Assembly: GCF_028583725.1 (NCBI RefSeq)
Contig: NZ_CP110680.1
Coordinates: 3,410,001-3,474,000, forward strand
Reading direction: 5' to 3'
DNA: 64,000 nt
Origin: Cellulomonas fimi
GTDB taxonomy: Bacteria > Actinomycetota > Actinomycetes > Actinomycetales > Cellulomonadaceae
Shown piece after piece: positions 18,431 to 27,499 of the stretch (the stretch's first letter is position 1; every line of letters starts with the position of its first letter). The notes below the pieces were generated by a model. That model was not told where the DNA came from, did no database searches, and worked only from the letters and a program-made list of their open reading frames with translations. The position numbers and the translations under genes were made by a program.

Positions 18431-18757
18431 TCAGTCGCCGTGCACGCGCAGCGGCAGCGTCGCGATGATCGGGTGGTCCTTGTCGATCTCACCCATCTTC
18501 GCGGCACCGCCCGGCGAGCCCAGGTCGTCGAAGAACTCGACGTTCGCCTTGTAGTACTCGCTCCACTGCTCCGGGACGTCGTCCTCGTAGTAGATGGCCT
18601 CGACCGGGCACACCGGCTCGCACGCCCCGCAGTCCACACACTCGTCCGGGTGGATGTACAGCGACCGCTTGCCCTCGTAGATGCAGTCCACGGGACATTC
18701 CTCGATGCACGCCTTGTCCTTGACGTCCACACAAGGCTCAGCGATCACATACGTCAC
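18431..18757 (-). CDS. fdxA: 7Fe ferredoxin (FdxA/FdxC type)
   Basis: A 108-residue ferredoxin. The N-terminus has CVDVKDKACIEECPVDCI, where the Cys spacing is the 3Fe-4S type, and CVDCGACEPVCPVEAIYYED carries the CxxCxxCxxxCP motif of a 4Fe-4S cluster. Length and C-terminal extension (PEQWSEYYKANVEFFDDLG) match actinobacterial 7Fe ferredoxins that serve as low-potential electron carriers. GTG 18757 has GGAGG about nine bases upstream. A -10-like GATACT lies upstream at 18790-18795, giving a short 25-base leader. dapC follows immediately. Confidence 0.95.
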   Translation of the reverse strand: MTYVIAEPCVDVKDKACIEECPVDCIYEGKRSLYIHPDECVDCGACEPVCPVEAIYYEDDVPEQWSEYYKANVEFFDDLGSPGGAAKMGEIDKDHPIIATLPLRVHGD

Positions 18758-18788
18758 GGTGCGTCCTCCAACGCGCAGGGGGTCTGCC

Positions 18789-18795
18789 TAGTATC
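18789..18795. promoter_or_regulatory. Overlapping back-to-back -10 boxes (fdxA and leader peptide)
   Basis: The seven bases read TAGTAT on the plus strand (18789-18794, seven bases before ATG 18802) and GATACT on the minus strand (18790-18795, about 33 bases before the fdxA start). The two divergent promoters would share almost the same bases and so could not be occupied together. Confidence 0.45.
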
Positions 18796-18801
18796 CCCCA
18801 C

Positions 18802-18867
18802 ATGCGAGCACGCGTGAGGTGCTGTCCACGACGGGCACCGTCCTCGACCGGCCGGGGCGTCGCGTGA
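18802..18867 (+). CDS. Candidate leaderless Cys-Cys leader peptide
   Basis: A 21-codon open frame that starts at ATG 18802, exactly seven bases after TAGTAT, and encodes an Arg-rich peptide beginning MRARVRCCPRR. Its TGA (18865-18867) overlaps GTG 18864 of the next gene as GTGA. The arrangement (leaderless short frame, adjacent cysteines, stop fused to the next start) resembles regulatory upstream ORFs such as the cysteine-responsive attenuator peptides described in mycobacteria. Whether it is translated is not known; the Arg/Cys composition could also be chance in this GC-rich DNA. Confidence 0.45.
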   Translation: MRARVRCCPRRAPSSTGRGVA

Positions 18868-19097
18868 GCGTCGACTGGCGGACGCTGCACCCCGGCGAGC
18901 GCGTCGTCGTGCGGCGCCGGCGCGACGACGACCCCGCTCCCGGCGAGCCGCGGCTCACCGACGTCCTCGGCGACGTGCTGCGCTGCGACGACGACGGGCT
19001 GACCGTCCGGACCCGCGGCGGCGACGTCGACGTGCCGGGTGCGGACGTCGTCCTCGCGAAGCGCGTCCCGCCCCCGCCGCCGCGCCGCCCACGCTGA
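18864..19097 (+). CDS. Small SH3-like protein resembling the N-terminal domain of Rv0428c-type acetyltransferases
   Basis: A 77-residue protein (92 if GTG 18819 is used). The body, GERVVVRRRRDDD then LTDVLGDVLRCDDDGLTVRTRGGDVDVPGADVVLAKRVPPPPPRRP, looks like the small beta-barrel domain found at the N-terminus of actinobacterial GNAT proteins of the Rv0428c type, but here the acetyltransferase domain is absent and the protein stops after the Pro/Arg linker. GTG 18864 is preferred because it overlaps the leader-peptide stop (GTGA). No function can be assigned; it may bind nucleic acid or a partner through the barrel. It is convergent with the VanW gene. Confidence 0.6.
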   Translation: MSVDWRTLHPGERVVVRRRRDDDPAPGEPRLTDVLGDVLRCDDDGLTVRTRGGDVDVPGADVVLAKRVPPPPPRRPR

Positions 19098-19177
19098 GCG
19101 GTCCGCGCCCGCCGACCCACGGCCGCCCGGCCGCGTCACCCGGCGCGTGACGCGTCCACCCTCGGGCGCCTGGCACG

Positions 19178-19214
19178 CACGAACCCGCCGGGCCCAGGGC
19201 TCGGCGGGTTCGTG
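19178..19214. terminator. Bidirectional terminator hairpin before the VanW gene end
   Basis: A perfect 13-base-pair stem (19178-19190 with 19202-19214). The 11-base loop holds a further GCCC/GGGC pairing, so the full structure is an almost continuous hairpin of 17 pairs. It separates convergent genes ending at 19097 and 19224. Confidence 0.75.
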
Positions 19215-19223
19215 GCGGTCACG

Positions 19224-22200
19224 TCAGGGCGTCGCCGGTGGCGTCGCCGACGGCGGGGCGCCGCACACGACCTTGTTCTGCGGCTTGTACCGCCACGAGT
19301 TCGTGTCCGTGTCCTTGAGCTCGCCGTTCAGGTACAGCTTGCGCGTCACCGTCACCGAGAAGCCCGGGTTGCCCGCCGACTGCGGCTCGCACGTCGGGGA
19401 CTGCGAGTACACCGTCGTCGGCGAGACGACACCCGACCGCGGGCTCGTCGTCGACTCGACCGTCCAGTACTTGGTGCCCCAGATCCGGACGTACACGCGC
19501 CCGCCCTCGACCCACGACTGCACCAGCGCGCCGTACGGCGTGTTGTTCTTCCAGCGCATGTCCAGCGTGCCCGTGAAGATCGTCGCCTCACGGCCCTCCG
19601 GGTAGCGCGCGAACCACTCGCTGTGCGGCTTGTGCTCCACGTCCTCGAAGCCCGCGAAGTGCGCCGCGTTGTACGTCGTCGTCGAGATCTGCGACAGGCC
19701 GCCGCCCCACGCGTCGACGTGCTCGCCGCTCACGATCGCCCCGGCCTGCACGAAGCCGTGCGCCGCGTCCACCGGCCCGAGCGCCTCCGTGAGGCTGAAC
19801 GTCTCGTCCGGGCGGATCAGGGTGCCGTTGATCTTCGACGCGCCGTTCGCGATGTTCGCCGTCCGGCGCGGCTCCGACGTCAGCGGCGTGGAGAACTCCG
19901 ACACGATCTCCTTGACGCCCAGCGCCTCGAGCTCGGCCGTCGACTCCGCCGGGTCCGCCTGCACCAGCTCGACCGTCGCCGACCGGTCGCTCGTCACCGC
20001 CGCGTCGGCCACCGCCGTCGCGAGCGACGCGGGGTCGAGCGTCGTGCCCGGCGTGCCCGGCACGATCACCGGACTGCCCGACGACAGGTCGAAGTGCGCG
20101 TCCTCCGACGCCGTGAGCAGGTCCGGCAGGCCCTCCAGGACCGCGGCGCTCAGCGCCTCGCCGTTCATCTGCAGCACCAGGTCGCCGTCCACCGGCACGA
20201 ACGACGCGTTCGCCGTCACGACCGCCGGCGCGAGGGTCGTCGACCGCTCGCCGACCGTCACCGACACGGGACCCGACGCCACCCGCTGCGCGACCTGCAG
20301 CGCCGCGTCGGTCTCCTCCTGCGTGATCGCCGGCTCGACCGTCGTCGTCGGCAGCGTCAGCGGCCGGGCCGCGTCGAGCCAGCCCTCGTGCAGGACCTGC
20401 GCCGCACCGTCGACGTCCAGCTCCCAGCCGTCCGCCGCCTGCGTCGCGTTCGCCGTGCCGTCCGCGAAGACGATCGTCCCGTCGACCGGCGCGAGCACGA
20501 GCGACGAACCCAGGTTCTCCAGCGCGGCCGAGAGCGCCGCGTCGTCGACCTGCGTCACCGGCTGCGCCGCGCCGACCCCGACGATCTGGTCCCACAGGCG
20601 CAGCGGGTTCGCCAGGTCCACACCCGTGAGCCGGTCCGCCGTCGCCTGCGCGTCGAACACCAGCCCGGCCGTCGCCGGGTCGACCGTCGCCTGCACGTCC
20701 TGCGCCTCGACCGGCACCGGCTCCCCGGCCGTGTCCGCGAGCGACTCCTCCAGCCGGTCGACCGCCTCCTGCGACGACATCCCGCCGACGTCCACGCCCG
20801 CGACCGTCGCACCGCGCGGCACCCGGTCGGCGAGCGCGAACGACGCACCGACGTACAGGCCGCCCAGCACGACCAGCACACCCACGATCACCAGCACCGG
20901 ACGGAGCCAGCGGCGGCGGCCGTCGTCCGGCTCGAACACGTCGAGCGGCGACGCCTCCCGGTCGTCCTCGCGGGACGGGACCGGGCCGGAGGCGATGCGC
21001 GGTGCCAGCGGGTCCGGCCCACGCGAGCCGACCGGCGCGAACGCACCGCCCGACGCCGTCGCCGCCGTCGCGCCCGCAGCCGACGCCGCCGGGCCTGCCG
21101 GAGGGTGGGGCGCCGGGGTCGTCGGAGGGACGGCGACCGTCGGGGGGACCGCGGTCGCGGGGGTCGACGGCGACGCCGGAGCGGCACTCGCGGGCCGGGC
21201 GACACCCGCCGGCGGAGCACCGGCCGCCGACTGACCGGCCGGCGGCGCCGCGTTCGCGGCTGTGCGAGCCGGAGGCGCGACGGGAGCCGCCGGAGCAGCG
21301 GCTGCCGGGGACGCGGGGGCGGACGGAGCGGTGGGGGCGGACGGAGCGGTGCCCGCCGGAGCCGACGGTGCGGCGGCGGCCGGAGGTCCGGCGGGAGCCG
21401 TCGGCGCGCTCGCGGCCGGAGATCCAGCGGGAGCCGTCGGCGCGCTCGCGGCCGGAGATCCAGCGGGAGCCGTCGGCGCGGTGCGAGCCGTCGGCGCCTC
21501 GGCAGCCGTCGACGCCGCGCCGGCAGCCGCAGCGGCCGCCGAGGCAGCGGCCGTCGACGCAGCGCTCGACGAGGCAGCGTTCGACGAGGCAGCGTTCGGC
21601 GAGGCTGCGTTCGGCGAGGCTGCGGTGGGAGCTGCCGCCGCAGACGCGCTCGCCGGGGCGACGGTGCTCGGCGCCGACGACATCGGTGCGGGCGACGTCG
21701 GTGCGGGCGACGTCGGTGCGGGCGACGTCGGTGCGGGCGCCGGTGCGGCAGTCTGCGACGCAGGCCGTGCCTCGGGGGCGGACGGCGCCGTGGCCGGACC
21801 ACCCGCCTGCGCGGGCGGCGTGGCCGGAGTGGTCGGCGGGGCCGGGCTCGCCGCCCGGGCGGCGGGGTCACCGTCGCTCGTCGGGGCGGTCCCGGGCGTC
21901 CCCGCGACGGCCGCGGCGGCGGCGCTCGGCGCGGGCGTGCTCGACGCGGCGTCGGCGGACTCCTGGGCGGACGCCGCGGGGGTGGCCCCGGCGGACGCCG
22001 GGGTGGGGGTCCCTGACGCGCTGCCGGCGGACGTCGGGGTGGACGTCTCGGCCGGGTCACCCGAGGTCGGCGAACCGGCCCGGGCAGCCGGAGCGGCGTC
22101 GGGGGCGGGGGTACCGGCGGCCTCGTCGTCCGGCGTCGCGGACGTGCCGCTGCCCGACGCGACCGGCTCGTCGGTCAGGTCGTCGACGGTGCCGGAGTCG

Positions 22201-23339
22201 TCGCTGACGACGCGCGGGACCGCACGGGTCGACGCGTCGGCTCCGTCGGCAGCGGTCGCGGCCTGTGCGCCCGACGCGGTGCCCCACACGGGCCACACGG
22301 TCGCCGACTCGTCGCGCGCGTCGGCGGTGGCGACGAGGTCGTCGCCCGATGCCTCCGGTCCCGCGTCGCCCACGGCACGATCGGCCGACGCACTGTCGGC
22401 GACCGGCGCGGCGTCGACCGGGACCGCGGCCGGCTCGGGCCCAGCGGCAGGAGCGTCGGTGGGCTCGGCGTCGGAGACGTCGGCGGATGCGGCGGCGGTG
22501 ACCACGGCAGGCTCGACATCGGCGTCCGCGGATCCCTCGGCGTCAGCGGCGGGAACGTCACCGTCGACGACCTTCGCCGGCTCGGCGTCCGCCCCGTCGG
22601 CGGAGGGCACGGCGGCGACGGACGCCTCGACGGGATCGGCAGCGGCGGCCTCAGCGGTCGGCTCGACGGTGTCGGACGGCGCGGGGGCGACGGCCTGCTC
22701 GACGTCGGCCGGGTCGGCGGTCTCGGCCGGCTCGTCAGCCGCGGCAGTCCCCCCGTCGGCGACGGGCGTCTGGACCGGCGCGTCGGCAACGGGCGTCTGG
22801 ACCGTCGCGTCGGCGGCGGGCTCCGCGGCGTCGGCGGTCGTCCCGGCGGCGGACGCCTCGGTCGCGTCGGGAGCTTCGGACGTCTCGACGTCAGCGACGA
22901 CGTCGTCGGACGGCGCGGCGTCGGCGGGGGCAGTCGGCTCGTCGGCGCCGGCGGCGACCCCGACGGCGCCGGCTTCGGCGTCCTCGACGGGCTCGGCCTC
23001 GGCGGTCGGCGCGTCCGCGTCGCCTCGGCGCTCGTCGACGTCCTCACGGTCCGCCGCACGGGCGGGTTCGACGCGCTCGGCGGCCGACAGGGCGTCCGCG
23101 GTACCGGCAGCGGCGTCACCGTCGGCGTCGGCGGCGTCACCGTCGGCGTCGTTACCACCCGCGTCGACCGCGTCGGCGGCGGCGGCGTCGGCCTCGGTCG
23201 GGGCCTCGGCGGCCGCGGGTGACGTGGTGGCCTCTGCCTGCTCCTCGACGGTGCGACGCGTGGCGTCGTCGGTCGTGGGCACGTCGGCGGCGGAGGCCTC
23301 CGGCCGCACGGAGTTGTCGCGGTCGGTCCGCTCGGTCAT
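19224..23339 (-). CDS. Giant VanW/YoaR-family cell-wall protein with a disordered 800-residue N-terminus
   Basis: A 1371-residue single-pass membrane protein. Residues 1 to about 800 are cytosolic by topology and almost wholly low-complexity: an acidic Ala/Asp/Glu/Val part followed by an Ala/Pro/Thr/Ser part with internal repeats. A membrane helix follows (about 813-836, LVIVGVLVVLGGLYVGASFALA). Outside are YoaR-type putative peptidoglycan-binding segments (GVDVGGMSSQEAVDRLEE and repeats after it) and a VanW domain (about 1150-1290) with RTANIANGASKINGTLIRPD, SLTEALGP and GGGLSQISTTTYNAA. ATG 23339 has AGGGGAG upstream, so the long N-terminus is really the gene start. Typical relatives are 450-700 residues. 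Role in the wall is inferred from the domain only. Confidence 0.85.
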   Translation of the reverse strand: MTERTDRDNSVRPEASAADVPTTDDATRRTVEEQAEATTSPAAAEAPTEADAAAADAVDAGGNDADGDAADADGDAAAGTADALSAAERVEPARAADREDVDERRGDADAPTAEAEPVEDAEAGAVGVAAGADEPTAPADAAPSDDVVADVETSEAPDATEASAAGTTADAAEPAADATVQTPVADAPVQTPVADGGTAAADEPAETADPADVEQAVAPAPSDTVEPTAEAAAADPVEASVAAVPSADGADAEPAKVVDGDVPAADAEGSADADVEPAVVTAAASADVSDAEPTDAPAAGPEPAAVPVDAAPVADSASADRAVGDAGPEASGDDLVATADARDESATVWPVWGTASGAQAATAADGADASTRAVPRVVSDDSGTVDDLTDEPVASGSGTSATPDDEAAGTPAPDAAPAARAGSPTSGDPAETSTPTSAGSASGTPTPASAGATPAASAQESADAASSTPAPSAAAAAVAGTPGTAPTSDGDPAARAASPAPPTTPATPPAQAGGPATAPSAPEARPASQTAAPAPAPTSPAPTSPAPTSPAPMSSAPSTVAPASASAAAAPTAASPNAASPNAASSNAASSSAASTAAASAAAAAAGAASTAAEAPTARTAPTAPAGSPAASAPTAPAGSPAASAPTAPAGPPAAAAPSAPAGTAPSAPTAPSAPASPAAAAPAAPVAPPARTAANAAPPAGQSAAGAPPAGVARPASAAPASPSTPATAVPPTVAVPPTTPAPHPPAGPAASAAGATAATASGGAFAPVGSRGPDPLAPRIASGPVPSREDDREASPLDVFEPDDGRRRWLRPVLVIVGVLVVLGGLYVGASFALADRVPRGATVAGVDVGGMSSQEAVDRLEESLADTAGEPVPVEAQDVQATVDPATAGLVFDAQATADRLTGVDLANPLRLWDQIVGVGAAQPVTQVDDAALSAALENLGSSLVLAPVDGTIVFADGTANATQAADGWELDVDGAAQVLHEGWLDAARPLTLPTTTVEPAITQEETDAALQVAQRVASGPVSVTVGERSTTLAPAVVTANASFVPVDGDLVLQMNGEALSAAVLEGLPDLLTASEDAHFDLSSGSPVIVPGTPGTTLDPASLATAVADAAVTSDRSATVELVQADPAESTAELEALGVKEIVSEFSTPLTSEPRRTANIANGASKINGTLIRPDETFSLTEALGPVDAAHGFVQAGAIVSGEHVDAWGGGLSQISTTTYNAAHFAGFEDVEHKPHSEWFARYPEGREATIFTGTLDMRWKNNTPYGALVQSWVEGGRVYVRIWGTKYWTVESTTSPRSGVVSPTTVYSQSPTCEPQSAGNPGFSVTVTRKLYLNGELKDTDTNSWRYKPQNKVVCGAPPSATPPATP
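21385..21480. repeat. 36-bp in-frame repeats in the VanW gene
   Basis: Two exact 36-base-period copies start at 21421 and 21457 (the second cut after 24 bases), preceded by a diverged copy at 21385. They encode the 12-residue unit PAGSPAASAPTA in the disordered N-terminus. Confidence 0.85.
21685..21738. repeat. 15-bp in-frame repeats in the VanW gene
   Basis: Three exact 15-base units (from 21688, 21703 and 21718) plus partial flanking copies encode TSPAP-type repeats in the Ala/Pro/Thr part of the VanW protein. Such exact repeats are prone to slippage in multiples of five residues. Confidence 0.85.
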
Positions 23340-23504
23340 CCTGCTCCCCTGCTGGTGCGCCCGGGTCGGCGCGTGGGCGGCGCGATGTCGCGCGCCCGCG
23401 CGATTCTACGGTGCGAGCCTGAGGCGACCAGGCAGACGAGCCGCGCGTCCCCGGTTCTCACCCGGCGTGCACAGGCTCTGCGCACGTCCGCCACGCCTGG
23501 CGGC

Positions 23505-24005
23505 TCAGCGGACGGGTCGGACGCGTCCGCGCAGGTGGACGAGGCCGCCGGTGGTGGGGTCGCCCTGCTCGACGGCGAGCACGCTGCCGACGACGACGTC
23601 GTGGTCGCCCGCACGGTGCACGTCGGTGGTGCGGCAGTCGAACCACGCCGCGGCCCCGTCGAGCCACGCGGCGCCGGAGACGGGCGCCGCCCGGTGCGGC
23701 ACGCGGGCGAGCTGGTCGAAGGCCGGTCGGCCCGCGGACGCGAGCCAGTCCGCGGTGGCTGCCTGGTCGTCGGCGAGGACCGACACCGCCCACGTGTCGA
23801 CCTCGTCGAGGGCGTCGCGCAGCCGGGCGTCGACGTGCACGCAGAACAGCACGAGCGGCGGGTCGAGCGACACCGAGACGACCGAGCCGACGGTCGCGGC
23901 GTGGTCGGTCCCGCGCCAGCGCAGCGTCACGACGGCGACCCCGGCGGGCAGCCGTCCGACGGCGCCGCGGAAGTCGTCCGGCGCGACGGGCTCGGGCTGC
24001 GTCAT
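23505..24005 (-). CDS. Flavin reductase family protein
   Basis: A 166-residue FMN-binding split-barrel protein. The N-terminus DDFRGAVGRLPAGVAVVTLRW and the segment DHAATVGSVVSVSLDPPLVLFCV are the flavin-phosphate contacts of NAD(P)H:FMN oxidoreductase-like domains; the Arg in LRDALDE, ADWLASAGR and the late GDHDVVVGSVLAVEQGD complete the fold. It would reduce free FMN or FAD or act as a small flavoprotein. ATG 24005 overlaps the stop of the upstream membrane protein as ATGA. It lies at the end of the typA, mshB, membrane protein chain. Confidence 0.88.
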   Translation of the reverse strand: MTQPEPVAPDDFRGAVGRLPAGVAVVTLRWRGTDHAATVGSVVSVSLDPPLVLFCVHVDARLRDALDEVDTWAVSVLADDQAATADWLASAGRPAFDQLARVPHRAAPVSGAAWLDGAAAWFDCRTTDVHRAGDHDVVVGSVLAVEQGDPTTGGLVHLRGRVRPVR

Positions 24006-24517
24006 CGGGGCGCGACCGGACCGGTGCCGGCGTCCGGCGAGCCCTCGACGTCTCCCGCCACGTCGTCCGGGCCCGACCCCTTCGAGTCGTCGGCGCGCGT
24101 CGCGGCACGGAGCCGGTCGTCGGTGGCGTCCGGCGCGACGCGGGGCGGGCGCTCGCCGCGCGGCTCGTCCCGGAACATCGCGCGGGGTGCGACGGCGACG
24201 AGCAGCAGCACCCCGACGGCGCCGACGACCCAGGCCCACCCGATGCCCTGCTGGGCGGGGACCAGGACGTCGCCGCCGGGTCCGGAGCGGGACAGGGTCG
24301 TGACGCTGAGGAACATCCCACCCGCGAGCCCGGCGAGGGCGACGCCGCCGCCCCAGGACCGCGCGAGGAACCCGGCGCACACCACGAGCAGCAGGCACAG
24401 GACGAGGCCCCACGGCTGCACGCTGCGGTGCATGGTGGTCCCGACCGCCCCGACCACGAGGCCGAGGACGAAGGTGGACGCGGCCTTCGTGAGGACGCCG
24501 GTGCTCAGTGGCTGCAC
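24002..24517 (-). CDS. Small polytopic membrane protein beside mshB (DUF6113-like)
   Basis: A 171-residue protein with four hydrophobic segments in the first 120 residues (VLTKAASTFVLGLVVGAVG, WGLVLCLLLVVCAGFLA, VALAGLAGGMFLSVTTL, WVVGAVGVLLLVAVAP) and a charged, disordered cytosolic tail. Actinobacterial mshB is commonly followed by such a four-helix protein (DUF6113), and I place this gene there by context and topology; function unknown. GTG 24517 starts six bases after the mshB stop, and the stop overlaps flavin reductase as ATGA. Confidence 0.65.
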   Translation of the reverse strand: MQPLSTGVLTKAASTFVLGLVVGAVGTTMHRSVQPWGLVLCLLLVVCAGFLARSWGGGVALAGLAGGMFLSVTTLSRSGPGGDVLVPAQQGIGWAWVVGAVGVLLLVAVAPRAMFRDEPRGERPPRVAPDATDDRLRAATRADDSKGSGPDDVAGDVEGSPDAGTGPVAPR

Positions 24518-24522
24518 GGCGG

Positions 24523-25446
24523 TCAGGCTACCGGCCGGACGCCGGGCACCCCGGCGAGCACGTCGACGCGACCGCCGGCCAGCCGGTACCCCTCGACGGG
24601 CAGCACGGGCGCGAGCACGTCGTTGCTCAGGGCGTAGCAGCCGACGAGGCCGGGGGTCCCGTCGAGCGCGCGGACCGCGCGGACCTGAGTGGCGTGGGCG
24701 CGCATCGCGCCGAGGACGGCGTCGCGGACGGGGAGGACGTCGACCGTGACGTCGAGCGTGTCGACGGCCACGGACGGGAGCGGACCGTCGGCGTCGGGCA
24801 GCGTGAGGTCGCCCCGTTCGTCGCCCAGCGCGAGCGTCACCGAACCGCCGGCCAGGGCACGGTACGCGGCCCGCAGGTGGGCGCTGCGCTGCGCCGCCCA
24901 CAGCACGGTCGGGCGCAGGTCCTGGGCCGCGACGAGCTCGACGGCGCGCATGGTCACCCGGTGCGCGTGCACGTGGTCGGGGTGCCCGTAGCCGCCGTCG
25001 GGCTCGTAGGTGACGACGACGTCGGGCTGCCGCAGGCGCAGGACGTCGGCCAGCCTCGCGGCGGCCTCGGCGACGGCCACGCCCACGAACGCGCGGTCCG
25101 GCAGGTCGGCGGCCGTCCCGGCGCGACCGGTCCCGAGCCACGCCATTCCGGAGTCCTCGAACCGCTCCCCCGCCGGACCGGTCGCGTCGAGGAAGACGTG
25201 CTCGGCGACGCCCAGTGCCGACAGCGCGGCGGCGAGCTCGGTCTCGCGGTGGGCGGCGAGCGCCGGCCCGTCGCCCTCGAGGTGCGCGAGCGCGTCGCCG
25301 ATGACCTCGCCGCGCTCGCCGCGCGTGCAGGTGACGACGGTGGCGGGCCGGCCGGCACGCGCCCAGGTGGCGAGCAGCGCGCCGGTCGACAGGGTCTCGT
25401 CGTCGGGGTGCGCGTGCACCGCGACGAGCCCGCCGACCGGCGCCAC
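24523..25446 (-). CDS. mshB: Mycothiol biosynthesis deacetylase MshB
   Basis: A 307-residue LmbE-family zinc hydrolase: N-acetyl-glucosaminyl-inositol deacetylase of mycothiol synthesis. AVHAHPDDETLSTGALLATW (His, Asp and Asp near residue 11) gives the metal site and catalytic Asp, GERGEVIG the conserved active-site loop, and YGHPDHVHAHRVTM (near 155) the third zinc ligand. Mycothiol is the actinobacterial low-molecular-weight thiol, so this gene is a phylum marker. A related role as mycothiol S-conjugate amidase (Mca) is possible, but length and position favour MshB. GTG 25446 lies six bases after the typA stop. Confidence 0.88.
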   Translation of the reverse strand: MAPVGGLVAVHAHPDDETLSTGALLATWARAGRPATVVTCTRGERGEVIGDALAHLEGDGPALAAHRETELAAALSALGVAEHVFLDATGPAGERFEDSGMAWLGTGRAGTAADLPDRAFVGVAVAEAAARLADVLRLRQPDVVVTYEPDGGYGHPDHVHAHRVTMRAVELVAAQDLRPTVLWAAQRSAHLRAAYRALAGGSVTLALGDERGDLTLPDADGPLPSVAVDTLDVTVDVLPVRDAVLGAMRAHATQVRAVRALDGTPGLVGCYALSNDVLAPVLPVEGYRLAGGRVDVLAGVPGVRPVA

Positions 25447-25451
25447 CGTCG

Positions 25452-27383
<1,932 letters not shown>

Positions 27384-27481
27384 GGGTGTACTCGGCTTTC
27401 GCAGGTGGGGAGCGCGCCGGGACGTGGCGCCGGACGATTCTACCCGCCCGACCCCCGTCCACGCCGTGGCGCCCGTCACCC

Positions 27482-27499
27482 CCGCCCCTGCGGGGGCGG
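27482..27499 (-). terminator. Hairpin directly after the first peptide-binding protein gene
   Basis: CCGCCCC (27482-27488) pairs with GGGGCGG (27493-27499) around a four-base loop, starting at the base next to the stop codon of the gene ending at 27500. Confidence 0.45.

Noticed and set aside
21385..21738. Short direct repeats that could suggest a CRISPR or DNA-level repeat array
   Set aside because: Periods are 36 and 15 bases, in frame, without spacers, and lie inside a coding low-complexity tail. No cas genes are present in the window.
19212..22016. A 934-codon plus-strand open frame antisense to the VanW gene, and similar long Arg/Ala-rich open frames elsewhere (for example 21262-24303 and 2812-4995)
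   Set aside because: In DNA with this GC content, antisense and out-of-phase frames stay open by chance. They are arginine-, alanine- or proline-rich without motifs, have no ribosome binding sites, and fully overlap well-supported genes.
24523..25446. MshB as mycothiol conjugate amidase Mca
   Set aside because: Both are close relatives. The neighbours (typA, small four-helix protein) and the length are those of mshB, so the Mca call was not preferred, though not excluded.
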